Notes: a model not told the origin generated them from the letters alone. A stretch of DNA of 64,000 nt from Macrotis lagotis (GCF_037893015.1 NC_133664.1:128208254-128272253); one strand, 5' to 3'. Positions 46,206 through 58,800 are shown, counted from the stretch's first letter. A program made the numbers and translations.

Positions 46206-47190
46206 AATATAATGTTTTGCCTACATCCCAGACCTTTGCAATCTGACTTCCAACTTCATCATTCAACAGAAACTGCTCTCTCCAAAATTACCAAAGAATA
46301 ATTCCCATTTGCTAAATCTGATGGCCTTTTTGAATCCTTCTTAAACTCTTTGCAGTATTTGAAACTGTTGACCAGGGGTGGCTAGGTGGTGTAGTGGATA
46401 GAGCACCAGCCCTGCAGTCAGGAGTACCTGAGTTCAAATCCAGCCTCAGACACTTAATAATTACCTAGTTGTGTGACCTTGGGCAAGCCACATAACCCCA
46501 TTTGCCTTGCAAAAAAAAAAAAACAACCCAGAAACTGTTGACCACCTTTTCCTCCCTGAGTTTTCATGGCACTTGGTTCTTTTCCTACCAGGAGACCAAC
46601 ATTGGTTGCTATCTCAAATGAGGATAAATATTCCTTCTTAGGCTTCTTTGATGAGTTTTTATCTAAATAAACTCCCTGCTGCTACCTACTTTGGTTGCTC
46701 CCTAAGACTCTCTGAACATTTTCTATTCCCTACTTATTCTCTCTCCTTTAATAATAATGTCATCTGCTCCTGCATGTTTAATCATAATCTCTATGCAAAT
46801 GATTCCTGAATCCAAATAATCTTATCCATTCTCCTGAGCTCCAATTACACATCATCAGATGCCCATTGGGCATTTTAAACTGGCCCGTAAGTATATCAAA
46901 TTCAATTTGTCCAAAATATAACTTCTTACCCAAATTCACCATTACCTGACCATAATATCTTTTTTACCTTTAACTTTCACTTCTTACTTTCTCTGTGCAG
47001 TAGAGAAAATACCACCTCTTTGTTCACCTCAACCAGAATTAATCTTTTCCTACTCTGAATTTCCATAGTTTCTTGTGCCTTCCTCGTGGCACTAATTCCA
47101 TTATGCCTTATATCATAGATATTTGTACACTAGTTTTTTTTCTCAAAAGACAACACAGTGTCTTAAATATGGTAGCCACCGAATTATAAA
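46206..47190 (+). repeat. L2, about 0.8 kb, split by a SINE
   Basis: Long, in-order L2 wording: 'ctgctctctccaaaattacc', 'tttgaaactgttgacc', then after the SINE 'tctatgcaaatgattcctga', 'cctgagctccaattacacat', 'gtccaaaatataacttctta'. Confidence 0.78.
46375..46527 (+). mobile_element. WALLSI/SINE1-type SINE inside L2
   Basis: Full length with A tail; perfect 14-bp target duplication (gaaactgttgacca) at 46,361-46,374 and 46,531-46,544. Confidence 0.95.
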
Positions 47191-48285
47191 AAGTATTGAA
47201 TAAAGGCATGGAGAGAGGAGGGCATAGAAGAAGGAAGAAAAGGAAGGGGGGGAAGTGCATCTGACTAATGTGATAAATTAAAATCTCTTTGTATTTCTAT
47301 ATCTATGTTCAAGTTCATAAGTATTCCATTTTGAAGCAAGAAATACAAGATACCATGTGTTAAATGACGACTTAGGTGACTCAGCACTAGAAGCCTTCCA
47401 TAAGTTTGACAGGGTACACCGAGGTTACAATATGTTCAGAGTGATTCAGAGATAGATGGAGGTAGGAAGTTAGAGGAAGAAAGCCAAGGCAGAAGATTCT
47501 GCCAGCAGAAGTAATATAAGAATTGTCACTAAGGTAACTTGAACCAAGGTCAAAGGCATGGAGGCATCACAAACTTAGTGAGACCAGAAGGCAGAGATAG
47601 CCTACAATGCTTGGCATGAGGATATTGTTCATACAGCCACCTATTGAATGTTGTCTGCTTTTACTTGTGAATGCTACCTTTTCCTGATGGTATCTCTGGG
47701 CAAATAATGTAGCAATAAAGATAAAAGGGTCTACAAGTATTGACCAGAAACAGAGCAAAAAAATTTGGATGAGCATTTGATTAAGCATGAAAAATGAAAA
47801 CCAATCAAAAACAATTCATATATTTTCTAATTATTTATCCTTATTTGAGATAACAATTAATGTCCATTCCTCACCTGTTAAAATAATTGTATAATATTGT
47901 TCCTAATCAGAAAGTATTATAATTTAAGACTGGTTTTTTAGAAGCTGCCTAGAAGCTTCTACCTAATTCCACTTGTCCTTATAACATGTTGGACTGCCAA
48001 CCAGGCAAGGGTAGTTTTAAAACCTCATTTCTTATCAGAACTAACCAGACAAATCATTCCATCAATTAAAAAATGTCTATGTACCACACACCCATGGAAT
48101 AGAGAGTAAGTTTCAAAAATTTCAATTTTATGTGTATATAGATTGGGTTAAAAGAAGGTAAATAGTGGAGTGAAAAGAAAGAACTGAAGTAAGGAAGACC
48201 TAGGTTCAAAATCTACCTTGAAAGGGAGATTATATAATAATTATATATAATACATGGCTTATTGGCCAATAAATTAAGATTTCTA
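47191..48285. other. Unassigned DNA
   Basis: A weak SINE head piece may be at 48,165-48,225. The rest (47,330-47,800) has normal complexity but no domain or family I know. Confidence 0.45.
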
Positions 48286-48289
48286 TTCT

Positions 48290-48470
48290 GAGGTTTGCCA
48301 AGAACTTTACAAATATAATTTCATTTTAGTTTTTGTTAGGATGAAAATCCAAGGATGTAGGTGTTATTATTCTTATATTAAAGAAGCTAAATGACTTTGT
48401 CTAGAATATCTCAGCTAATAAAATACCTGAATCAATACTCAAGTATTCCTGACTCCAGGCCCTGCTGAAG
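48290..48470 (+). repeat. MIR
   Basis: 'gccaagaactttacaaatat', 'tttcattttagtttttgtta', 'tcaagtattcctgactccag'. Confidence 0.6.
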
Positions 48471-49966
48471 CACTTACCTAGCTATATAAATATATCTTCT
48501 TCTTCCTCTGAAAAATGGAAAGATCAACTACCCACAAATGAAAATATATTCATATTACACAGTATGCTGATTTTTAAAAGTCATCTACAAATATTTTGAG
48601 ATGAAATATGCATTTTTCAATTGATAACACTACTCTTATGTAATATGTCCTGAAGTTTTAATTTAAAAATTCCTTCCCAAGCAGAAGGAAGGACCATAAT
48701 GAAGAAAGTACAAATGATTCTGTACAGAATTTTCAGTGCAGTCATCCTCTTTCTAATGAGTTCTTATAATTCCAAAATCATCATAAATGAATTTTTTTAC
48801 AACATTCTTAAATAATCAAATATTGCAGGCAACTAAATCAAACAATAGAATAACTAAACTCCTATAACTTCAATATATTTTTCAGGATCTTCATCAAATA
48901 ACTTAAAATGCAGGAACTTATTAAAGCACTAAGATCATCATAAAACTTGCTTAACAGACATCTTTTAAGGAAGTTTCCTTTCAGAGTTAAAATATGAACA
49001 GATAATGGGATCTATACAAGGAAGGATCAATGAAATTCCATATCATGCAGCACTTTATTGAGGTACTGAAAACAGGAAGCCAGACATTTTGTGATAATAT
49101 TTTAAATGATTTTAAAAATAAATGCATTGAAATAAAAAGGATAGATTTATTGTAGTTTGTAGTTTATAAAATATATGAATAAATTCTGTGGTAAAGAGTG
49201 GAACTATATTTGTTTTGTTTAATGGCATTACAAATAGCATGAAAACTATGGAGGGAGATCTTAATAGACAATCATACACATATTACTGTGTGATCTAACC
49301 TTGCTAGTTAATGGTAACATGAAGTTGAGGTCCTCCGAAAGTCCTGTCGAAGACTGTCCAATAGAAAATCAAATGTAGTCCTAAAACATGCAAATACTGC
49401 TCATCTTGAGGTTTTTGTTTTCAGTTTCAACAAACAAGAAGAAAAAAACAGAGAATAAAATACTAAGTTCTGTTCTATCAATTATTGGGTGGGGTTGTCA
49501 TTTCTTTTGAGTGTTTATTAATTAAAAAAACTTTAAAGAACTCAAACAATGGCAGCTTGAAATTTTCAGAAATATGTGGAGTAAAATAATTGGTGAGAAT
49601 GGGCTCTGGGTTTGCTTGAAAAATGTCGCATAGATCCTTAATTCCTTTATTATGTGAATCAGATGGGCTTTTGATATTCTATACCAGATATCCTGGATAA
49701 GATCAACATCCTTTTGAAACTCTAAATTTGCATATACCTTCTAGTATAGAAACAAGTAAAGTGATAAGTTTCAATAAGAAACATGAAGAATTTCATTGTC
49801 AGTCAATTAATGCTACCACTAAACTACTGCATACAAAATTTAAGGTCAGAAATGACATTGGTGATAGTGTTGTTGTTGCATTTAATGAAACCAGAAAAGA
49901 ATCAGTGATTTTCTGATTTACTATTAGAAAAAATAATCTTAAATATTTCAGAGTATAAATATCTTC
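48471..49966. other. AT-rich unassigned DNA
   Basis: No gene and no repeat I can name; it ends at the target duplication of the next L1. Confidence 0.5.
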
Positions 49967-49981
49967 AAGAATTTGGTCCAA

Positions 49982-50764
49982 CTAATAAATTGTTGGTAGA
50001 GCTGAGAACTCATTCACCCTTTCTGGAGAGCAATTTGGGATTATGACCAAAGGGCAAAAAAAATGTGCATACCCTTTGATCTAGCAATACCACTACTGGA
50101 TCTGTACCCTGAAGAGATGATTAAAAAAAAGGGTAAAAACATCACTTGTACAAAAATATTTATAGCAGCCCTGTTTGTGGTAGCAAAAAATTGGAAATTA
50201 AGTTCAATTGGGGAATGACTTAACAAACTGTGGTATATATATGTCATGGAACACTATTGTTCTATTAGAAACCAGGAGGGATGAGAATTCAGGGAAGCCT
50301 GGAGTGATTTGTATGAACTGATGCTGAGTGTGATGAGCAGAACCAGAAAAACAGTGCACACACTAACAGCAACATGGGGGTGATGATCAACCCTGATGGA
50401 CGTGCTCATCCCTTCAGTGCAACAACCAGGGACAATTTTGAGCTATCTGCAATGGAGAATACCATCTGTATCCAGAGAAAGAATTGTGGACTTTGAACAA
50501 AGACCAAAGACTACTACCATCAAATTAGGGGGGAAAAGTGTTATATATAATTTTACTATCTCATACTTTATTTTTCTTCCTTAAGGATATGATTTCTCTG
50601 TTATCACATTCAATGAAGATCAATGTATAACATGGAACCAATGTAAGCACTAACAATGCCTTCTGTGGGGGGTGGGGGTAGGGAAGCAAGAATGGGGGAA
50701 AAATTGTAAAACTCAAAATAAATAAAACCTTTCTTAAAAAAAACCAAATAAACAAACAAAAAAA
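49982..50764 (+). mobile_element. 5'-truncated L1, sense
   Basis: Carries the last part of ORF2 and the 3' UTR, ending 'actcaaaataaataaaacct' and an A-rich tail. A perfect 15-bp target duplication (aagaatttggtccaa) is at 49,967-49,981 and 50,765-50,779. No open frame of note. Confidence 0.95.
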
Positions 50765-50779
50765 AAGAATTTGGTCCAA

Positions 50780-52796
50780 GAATGCAGTCTAGGATTCTGC
50801 CAAGCAAATTCCTTTTAGATAAATAGCTTTCAAAGCTGTTAGAACTATGATCAATGTAATGATCATCTGTTTCCAGGGGACTGATGAGGTTGATGCATGT
50901 TGTTCATTTCCTGAAAGAGAGATAAGAGATTCTGGGTCTAGAAGGTGATGAATTTTTTGAGCATGATCAATAAGAGTATTTGTTTTGTTTGATTATACAA
51001 ATTTGCTGCAAAGAATTTCTTTTTCTTTTTTCTTAATGGAATGGGAGGGGTTAAGAGGAAAAGGAAATAGATACTGTTCATTAAAATAAACAAAAAAAAC
51101 CCCAAGAAAACTTTAAAAAACAAAGCTTCAAAAAAAGATTGGCCTTTAAGACGTTTAGAAGACTTCATCTCAAAGAGACAATTTAGAAGAAATAGAAGAG
51201 ATATTTGGATAAAGCAGAAAATATTCATTATGCTAAAGGTAAGAATGGAAAGTATATTAAAACACTTGATAATGAAATCCACTAAAAATAATAAATTAAC
51301 AATGATCTTTATCCACTTAAAACATTAGATATTGCACAACAAATGAAAAGACTTTCTATTATAAGGGATGAAGGTTCATGAAATGATGGAATTTGCTCTG
51401 AATAGAGGTAGATCTAAATGAACAACATAAAGCATTCATAGGGAGGTCCAAGTTCCTGAGGCAGGGCACATGGTAAGAAGGATCCTGCTTCAATAAAAGG
51501 CAATCTGAAAAATCTTGGCAAGTCTCTCCACATTATTTTATTTTCACAGATCTATAAAGTCTTTACATAAATCAAGTAATGAATGGGCTGGCATTCATGT
51601 TATTTGTTCCACTATTGATAACACATATAAAATCCTGTCAATCAAACTGAAGAAATATATAAATAATTTTGTCCTATGCCCCCACCCCCACAATATGCTG
51701 TACTTTTTAGATGCCAAATAAAGTTTGAATCAGTGGAAACAACCACAGTTTAGGATGCATTACACAATTAAAGAATATGTTGACATCACCAAAAATATAA
51801 ATATCAGACATAGAACTGAAATAAAACCATCATAGAGCTTTGTCAAATTAACATCCATAAAGAGAATCTCTCAAAATTATCCATGGAAATCATGGAGATA
51901 TTGGAAAAGTAGCACTATCCTAGACCCCCCAAGAATAGCTGCCTTACTTAGAGACAATCTAAGCTAATTGGCTTCAATCTGAAACATAGTGTTGTGAAAA
52001 TGAATACAAAGTCCTGTATAAGTAGAAAACTTGATAATCAAGCACTGAAATATTTGTTTCTCAGTCTTCAACCTTGGAAAGATAACAACACGGTCAGAGA
52101 ATGGACCAAAAGACAGCTGCAAAGACTGATTTCGGCCACACAGATAAAATGTTGATTGAAGAAGAAGGAATTGTCAACAATCCCGGGAGAAGTATTTAAC
52201 TCCAAACTGAAACTTATGATCTATGTATCAAAATGTTGAGCAAAACAAAATTAAAGAATAGAAGTTTGGGCACCCCTCAATGTACAGTAAAAAAAAGGTA
52301 CAATATTTTTGGTGAATTGATGGTACAGTGGAGAGAAAGCTAGGCCTAGAAACAAAATTTGAATTCAAGTCTGGTCTCAGATATTTCCAAATTGGAGGAA
52401 AAAAATCATCTAAATTCATCAATACTTGAAAAATTCTGAAAATATGTGCAATGTACCATATCTCTGAACTTCTACTTCTGCAAAGGGTTAGCAAGCAGGG
52501 AGTGGGGAGGAGGAATGTTTACAGATATTCTTTTCAATAAGATTTACACATTTATTTTGAGCTTGAAATTTTTTCAGAATTCCATTTGTCCTTTAATTGG
52601 GATTTAATAAACAGATTTTTGTCTCCAAAGAAAATTCGTGCACGGTTCATTTGGGAGAATCAGTCTACTGCTACCACTCTAATGGCCAACTACACCCTGA
52701 AGGTCTGAGGGAAATGATTAGAAAAGGAATATGGGGTGGGGGGGAATTCCCTCACCTCTGATTCCCAAAGTATTTTAACTATTGGGACAAAGATAT
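50780..52796. other. Unassigned DNA
   Basis: About 2 kb without recognisable repeat. 51,500-52,240 has denser, less AT-biased sequence that might be a decayed retrocopy or old repeat, but translations in both directions gave nothing I recognise. Confidence 0.45.
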
Positions 52797-52809
52797 ATAT
52801 ATATCTTTC

Positions 52810-52858
52810 TTTTTTTTTTTATATTGTTGAGCAATTCCTCTTAATGGAAACTTTTTTT
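52810..52858 (-). mobile_element. Second poly-A and transduced unique segment
   Basis: Minus strand: element end, A9, then 31 bases not found in copy 1 ('gtttccattaagaggaattg...' onward), then a second A-run, then the target duplication. This is the form of a 3' transduction. Confidence 0.65.
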
Positions 52859-53035
52859 TTAATATTTATTTATTCTCATTTTGTACAAACTTTTTTATAC
52901 ATTAATAAAAAATATTCTCGTTTAAGAGTAAACAAAATACCGCCCCCCAAAAAAACTATAGACTCACTTGAGTGATAAAGTAAAGGGGAGAGAAAAAAAT
53001 TAAAATTAAAATAAAAAAATAGTAAATTGTAGGTA

Positions 53036-53175
53036 TGGCCAGGTGATGCAGTGGATGGAGCACCAGCCCTGGAGCCAGGAGCACCCAAGCCCATATCTGG
53101 CCCCATACACCCAACAATCACCCAGCTGTGTGACATGAAAGCCACCCCAACCCCACTGCCCTACATAAACCAAAA
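53036..53175 (+). repeat. SINE-like module A in HAL1-like copy 2
   Basis: 'ggtatggccaggtgatgcag', 'gagcaccagccctggagcca', and an A-rich end. Antisense to its host element. Same place as 1998-2142 in copy 1. Confidence 0.78.
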
Positions 53176-53207
53176 AAAAGACCTAAAATAAAATAAAATA
53201 GTAATAA

Positions 53208-53340
53208 TAGTAGGGGTGGCAGACAGAGCACTGGCCCTTGAGCCAAGAGCACCTGGGTTCGAATCCGGCCTCAGATACCCAACAGTCACCCTGCTATGCA
53301 GCCCCAGGGCAGGCCACACAGCCCCATTTGCCCTGCACCC
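53208..53340 (+). repeat. SINE-like module B in HAL1-like copy 2
   Basis: Contains 'gggttcgaatccggcctcag', an intact B-box-like block, and 'caggccacacagccccattt'. Same place as 1795-1948 in copy 1. Confidence 0.78.
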
Positions 53341-53555
53341 CCCCCAAAATAATAATAATAAAAAATGTGCTTCAGTCTGTGTTCCAACAGCACCAACTCT
53401 GTTGCAGGTGGGTCATATTCTTTATGATAAGTCCATCACAAAAGTTACTTCCATATTTTTCCCCCATTGCCATTGCTGATCGCAACTCCCTCCTTTCATA
53501 TTTCTCCACTACCATGTACTATATTTTCTCTCTCCTTTCACTGACTCTGCTGTAG

Positions 53556-53700
53556 GGTAGCTGAGTGGTGTGGCAGACAGATCCCTGGCCCTGGGGCCAA
53601 GAGGCTCTGAGCCACCATACCACCCCTTAGACCCAGCATCCACCTGGCCCTATGGTCCTGGACAGGCCATCCAATCCCAGCCACTTGCAAGAAGTAAAAA
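53556..53700 (+). repeat. SINE-like module C in HAL1-like copy 2
   Basis: 'gggtagctgagtggtgtggc', 'ctggccctggggccaagag' and an A/G-rich end at 53,690. Same place as 1438-1592 in copy 1. It lacks a good B-box, so it is the most decayed or oldest module. Confidence 0.68.
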
Positions 53701-54108
53701 AGAAAATGCATTATATCTGACCACTCTCCCCCCATGGTCCATCCTCTCCTCCATCACTGACATACCCCTCTTCACCCTGTCCCCCACCTTCTTACTCCAT
53801 TGAGTATATATGCTGTTTCCTCTCCTAGCCACCTCTGATGAGGGCAAAGATTCCCTCATTCCCCCTCACCATCCACCCTTCCATATCATTGTAATAGCTC
53901 ATTGTAATAAAGAAAAATCTTATTATATGAAATATCTTGGCCTATTCTCCCTCTCCTTTTTCTTTCTCCCATTACATTTCCCTTTTTTCTATTGACTCCA
54001 TTTTTACACCATATTTTATCTTCAAATTCAGCTTTCTCCTGTGCTTCATCTATACAAGCTCCTTCTACCTGCTCTGTTAATTGAGAAGGTTTATGAGTAT
54101 TATTAGTG

Positions 54109-55408
54109 TCATTTTTCTATACAGGAACATATGCAGTTCATCTTCATTAAGTCCCTCATATTTTCCCCTTCTCCTCCAATCATTACGCTTTCGCCTGAGT
54201 CTTGTATTTGAAAATCAAACCTTCTGTTCAGCTCTGGCCATTCCAACAGGAACATTTGAAATTCCCCTGGTTCATTGAAAGTCTATCTTTTTCCCTGGAA
54301 GAGGACATTCAGCCTTGCTGGGTAGTTGATTCTTGGCTGCATTCTAAGCTTTTTTGCCTTCTGGTATATTATATTCCAAGCCCTAAGAGCTTTTAATGTA
54401 GTTGCTGCTAAGTCCTGTGTGATCCTGACTGCAGCTCCATGATATTTGAACTGTGTCCTTCTGGCTGCTTGTAATATTTTCTCTTTGACTTGGGAGTTCT
54501 GGGACTTGGCTATAATATTCCTGGGGGTTGGTTTTTGGGGATCTCTTTGTCAGGGGGATTGGTGGATTCTCTCCATATCTATTTTGCCCTCTGTTTCTAG
54601 GATGTCGGGGCAATTTTCCTGTAGTAATTCTTTGAAAATGATGTCAAGGCTCTTTGCCTGATCATGACTTTCAGGTATTGCAATAATTTTTAAATTATCT
54701 TTTCTAAATCTGTTTTCCATATCTTTTGTTTTTTTTCTTTTGTTTTTTCAATGAGATGTTTCACATTTTCTTCTAATTTTTCATTCTTTTGGTTTTGAAA
54801 TATTGAGTCCTGATTTCTCATAAATTCATCAGTCTCCCTGAGTTCTATTCTTTGTCTGAAGGATTTGTTTTCCTTAGAGAGCTTTATCTCTTTTTCCATC
54901 TGGACAATTCTGCTTTTTAAAGCATTCTTCTCCTCAATAATTTTTTGAACTGTTTTATCCATTTGACCTAAGCTGGTTTTTAGCATGCTATTTTCTTCAG
55001 CATTTTTTTGGATTTCCTTGACTAGGCTGATGCTTTCATTTTGATGTTTTTCCTGCATATCTCTCATTTCTTTTCCAAGTTTTCTTCTAACTCCCTCATT
55101 TGATTTTCAAAGTCTTTTTTGAGTTCTGTCATAGCCTGAGCCCATTTTCTGTTTTTCTTGGAGTCTTTAGATGCAGGAGCTTGTGCTTCCTCATCTTCAG
55201 ACTGAGTGTTTTGATCCTTCTTGGGCTCACAGGCAAAATATTTCTCAGTGGTGTTCTTCTTGTTTCTCTGCTTGTTCATTTTCCCAGCCTTAGCCTGTTT
55301 GGGGGGGTGCTTCCTGAGCTTTTGGGGCACTCCCACAAGGGTCTCAGTATGTGAGGCTCTGTCCTCCCTCCTGGTCTGTGAATGACGATATGCGCCCCCC
55401 TCTGCCAT
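54109..55408 (-). pseudogene. L1-type ORF1 remnant, about 430 codons
   Basis: Starts 'MAEGGAYRHSQTRREDRASH' (55,408), basic and disordered, then a long coiled coil rich in K/E/L (55,067-54,690, 'LVKEIQKNAEENSML', 'RQRIELRETDEFMRNQDS'), then the RNA-recognition and C-terminal domains in shifted frames ('TPRNII'-like and 'YPARL' blocks at about 54,600-54,300). Frameshifts near 55,065, 54,690 and 54,615 and a stop in the 'GKR*TF' region make it inactive. In copy 1 the frame ends about 27 codons earlier. Confidence 0.85.
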
Positions 55409-56009
55409 GGGGCTGAGGTGGGGGGGCCCTGCTGTTCTATGGGGGGGCCTAGACTGTGATCAAGATCTGAATGTGGTCAGAGCCCCAGAGTCCTGTTCCA
55501 GGGGCAGAGGACAGAGCTCAGCAGTCTCTCTCTCTACTCCCCTCCCTAGGTTCAATGGGCTCATGCCCTGGGGGCTCCACCTGCTTCTGTTTCCTGGATC
55601 TGGGCTGCCTTGACCACCAAGCTGTTGAGGAAACTGCTCGCTGTGTGCCCTGAAGGCTGGGCTTCACTTGCTCGCTCTGGCAGAGGTCCCCCCTGCTGTT
55701 CCCCCAATTTGTGCCCAGTGCTTCCTGGGGGCGTGGGTTAGGAAACTTCCCGGCTGCTGTGAGCCCCAGCTCCCAGCACCCTGGGACTGCCTCTGGGTGG
55801 CTGAAGTTCTTTCACTCTGGCGGGCCACCCCTCTGATGGGCAGCCCCTCCAATCCCGGGCAGCAGAGCCTTTCTGCTCTTTTCCAGGTTACCTTAAGTAG
55901 GAGAACTGCCTCACTGGGCCCCTCTCTGGGTTTTGTCTCTCAAAAATTTAGTTAGAGTCCTTAGTTTACAAGTTTTATGAGAGAGCACCTAAGACACAAT
56001 CCTCTCTTG

Positions 56010-56038
56010 TCGCCATCTTGGCTCCACCCCCACCCCCC
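56010..56038 (-). promoter_or_regulatory. 5' tip with YY1-like site
   Basis: Minus strand 'ggtggagccaagatggcgac': AAGATGGCG core about 15-20 bases from the first element base. The surrounding 'ggagccaagatggc' also opens the human L1 5' UTR. Confidence 0.55.
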
Positions 56039-56051
56039 ATATATATCTTTC

Positions 56052-57020
56052 AATAATGAATGTGAGATCATTGAATCTGATATTTGATAGCACTCTTCAC
56101 ATTTTTATAAGCAATGGCAGATTCAAATATATTATGATGAATATGACATCTATAGGAGTAAAGCATTGGTGCAATATAAATTCTGATTTTTCTTGCATGA
56201 TGCATCTTTCACATTCCTTTATATTCTGCAAAATATGAAAAAATAGGTCAATATTTTAAAATATAGCAAATGATATAAACTAAGATGTGAAAGGAAAGAG
56301 AAATCTATCTAAAAGGGAGTGGCTTCCCTTTTCTGAGAACCTCTTTGTTTACAAATTGAAGAAAAGCTTAATATCAAAAATTACTTTTATCAAAAAATGC
56401 TGGTATGTCATAGGCTGGGAAGGTTATGGCAGCAATCATTTATTTGACAGAAACTGATTGAGTTTCTACTGCCTGATCACTGTGAGCTCTAACTTCATTT
56501 CATAGAATACATAAGAATACATCTAAGCAATAAATCCAAACATAATAAGCACAAGAAAATTTGAAGGAAATAAATTGGAAGACTATATAAATCTCAGAAA
56601 GTGCTGATAAATGTCTAGGTAAGGGTCAAAAAGTTAAGTAATCATCTTTTGTCCCTATCCTTTGTCCCTTGCCTTTTTTTTTTGTATATGGAGAGAAATT
56701 GTAGAATATGATAAAGAACTTGTGTTATAAATGAAACTGTTCTTTTCTTCTTTTGTATCTATCCATAACAAGACTTTGGTAGCATATGTGAAGGCCTAAG
56801 ATATTCTAGGTGGATTACAATTGTTCAAACTCCTGAAAGGCACAATTCTCACTCAAGGAACTTAAATTTTGTGGATGTGGAACAAATGATGCCATTTCTT
56901 ATTTTCTTTAATTTCTTTCCCTTTACTTCCCCCCCCACCCCATATTTATTTGCAAATGAGGACAAAACTTTTATGTGTAGCATAATTCTATTCCAAAAAG
57001 TTAAAAACACTTGACTATGA
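56052..57020. other. AT-rich unassigned DNA
   Basis: Nothing recognisable. Confidence 0.5.
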
Positions 57021-57026
57021 AAGTTA

Positions 57027-57275
57027 AGGGCAACTAGGTGAACCAAGGAATAGAACACCAGGTCTGGAGACTAGACCTGAGTTCAAATCAAGCCTCAGAT
57101 ACTTACTAATTGTGGGACCCTGGGTAAGTCACTTAACCCTGTTTGTTTCAGCTTTTGCTTTTGTAAATAGAGCTGGAGAAGGAAATGGCAGACCTCTATA
57201 ATTTCTTTGCCAAGAAAACCCCAAATGGGATCAGAAAGAACTGGACATGCCTGAAATGACAACAACAAAAATGAA
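57027..57275 (+). repeat. CORE-SINE Mar1
   Basis: Full length: 'gggcaactaggtgaaccaag', 'gtaagtcacttaaccctgtt', 'agctggagaaggaaatggca', end 'ctgaaatgacaacaacaaaa'. Confidence 0.93.
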
Positions 57276-57714
57276 AGGTAAAGCCTTGTTGATGATGGTA
57301 GAGTTATCATACTAGTGGCAGTTCACCATCTTTCCTTGAAAATGATTCCCACCTGACCTGCATTCTCCCCGAAAAAGGGAAAAAGTAAACTAGGTATAAC
57401 ATCACTTTCAAGCCTGTTTGTCATCATCATGCATAAACATGTACATGCATACTCATTGCTGGGTTCTGAGTCATCAGGAAAGCTAAGCCTCCTCCCTCCA
57501 GTTTTTAAAACCCTAATTTCAACACTCAGACCATTTAGTACTTTGTCTGTTCAGTCTGAAATTGTTTACTACTGTAACTCTTCCCACTACACATTATAAT
57601 AGATATCCAATATAAAAGAATCATTATTTTTAAATTATCTTTAAATGTGCTTGAAATGTTTAAAGAAAAAATAAAAAAGCATCATTTAACACAGATTTTA
57701 AATGAAAATGATAA
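57276..57714. other. Unassigned DNA
   Basis: Nothing recognisable. Confidence 0.5.
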
Positions 57715-57870
57715 CTAATGTGTATAGACTTAAGGTTTACAAAGCATATTATATGTGTTATTTCAAAAATAACCCGGCAAGGTAGTTGCTATCATTATCC
57801 CCATTTTAAAGATTGGAAAACTAATAAAGTTAAGTGACTTGCTCAAGATCACAAGCCAACATCTTATGCA
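57715..57870 (+). repeat. MIR
   Basis: 'ggtttacaaagcatattata', 'tatccccattttaaagattg', 'aagtgacttgctcaagatca'. Confidence 0.8.
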
Positions 57871-58392
57871 GGATTTTTAGTAAATTTCAAGAAAGAAGAA
57901 AGGAAATTGGTGACATATAAGCAAGTTACCAGTTATTTTGATTTATGAAATTCAATCATAGAGGAATATAGTTTGCAAAATTGTTTCAAATGTGTTTTTC
58001 ATGATCTATAAAATGATAGAGTTAAATGCTATCTAGGGAAGAAAAAGAGATATGAATAATATAACAATTTAAAAGCTATGAAAATATGGTATTATATATG
58101 AATGATACTTACTATAATAATGATTCCACAAATTAAGAAGCATCATTAATTATCCAGTTTTCTTTATTCTGGAAGACTTATTAGCAATGCTTTTAAGCTT
58201 GGTAAATGATTGTAATTCCTACCAATTTTCCCTGATAATTAATTAATATCTAGTCAACCCTGATAGTACAAGGCAGGCATATTGATTCTTCTATTCCCCA
58301 AAGGGTATAAAAACAATCAAAGAATAACATATTGTTTAAATCTCTTCAGGGCATCACTTTGCTTTCTAACTTTTTGTTGTTTAGTGGGGGAT
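57871..58392. other. AT-rich unassigned DNA
   Basis: Nothing recognisable. Confidence 0.5.
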
Positions 58393-58402
58393 CCCCATGA
58401 AC

Positions 58403-58572
58403 TTTTTTTTTTAATTTCACTTATTTAAGGCCATGGGGTTAAGTGACTTGCCCAAGGCCACACAACTAGGCAATTATTAAATATCTGAGGCCAGATTTCA
58501 ACTCAGGTCCTCCTGACTCAGGGCCTGTGCTCTATCCACTGCACCACTTAGCTATCACCTAGCTGTTGCACT
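58403..58572 (-). mobile_element. WALLSI/SINE1-type SINE, antisense, at edge of Mar1
   Basis: Reversed SINE from T-run to 'gcaccacttagctatcacct'. A short repeat (ccccatg) at 58,393-58,399 and 58,575-58,581 suggests insertion into the tail end of the antisense Mar1 that follows. Confidence 0.88.
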
Positions 58573-58582
58573 CCCCCCATGG

Positions 58583-58800
58583 ATTTTTTCTATGGAGTTT
58601 TCTTAACAAAAATACTGGAATGTTTTACCATTTCCTTCTTCAGTGTGTCCCAGTTTTACAGATGAGAAACTGAAGCAAATGAGGGTTAAGTGATTTGCCC
58701 AAAGTCTCACAGCTACTAAATATCTGAGGTTGGATTTTAACTCAAATCTTCCTAAATCCAGGCTTAGTGCTCTATCCACTGCCTCACCTAAGCTGTCCCT
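58583..58800 (-). repeat. CORE-SINE Mar1, antisense
   Basis: 'ggagttttcttaacaaaaat', 'ttccttcttcagtgtgtccc', 'tctatccactgcctcaccta'. Confidence 0.88.

Larger units (their letters stand above)
52810..56038 (-). mobile_element. HAL1-like (ORF1-only L1) element, copy 2, near complete
   Basis: From the 5' tip at 56,038 (minus strand C/G-rich, then 'ggagccaagatggcgacaag') it has a GC-richer leader, ORF1 (55,408-54,109), a purine-rich segment, three antisense SINE-like modules, and the 3' end 'gagaataaataaatatt' near 52,860. A 13-bp target duplication (atatatatctttc) is at 52,797-52,809 and 56,039-56,051, though partly AT-repeat. There is no ORF2. It needs L1 enzymes in trans, as HAL1 does. Confidence 0.87.

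Noticed and set aside
51500..52240. Possible retrocopied gene
   Set aside because: Translated pieces looked vaguely protein-like, but I could not match them to any family in any frame.
53208..53340. tRNA gene
   Set aside because: The 'gggttcgaatcc' B-box is intact, but there is no tRNA cloverleaf around it; it is a SINE-derived module.
55100..55955. Several plus-strand frames of 60-95 codons at 55.1-55.95 kb
   Set aside because: They are the opposite strand of the GC-rich ORF1 and leader of the HAL1-like element.
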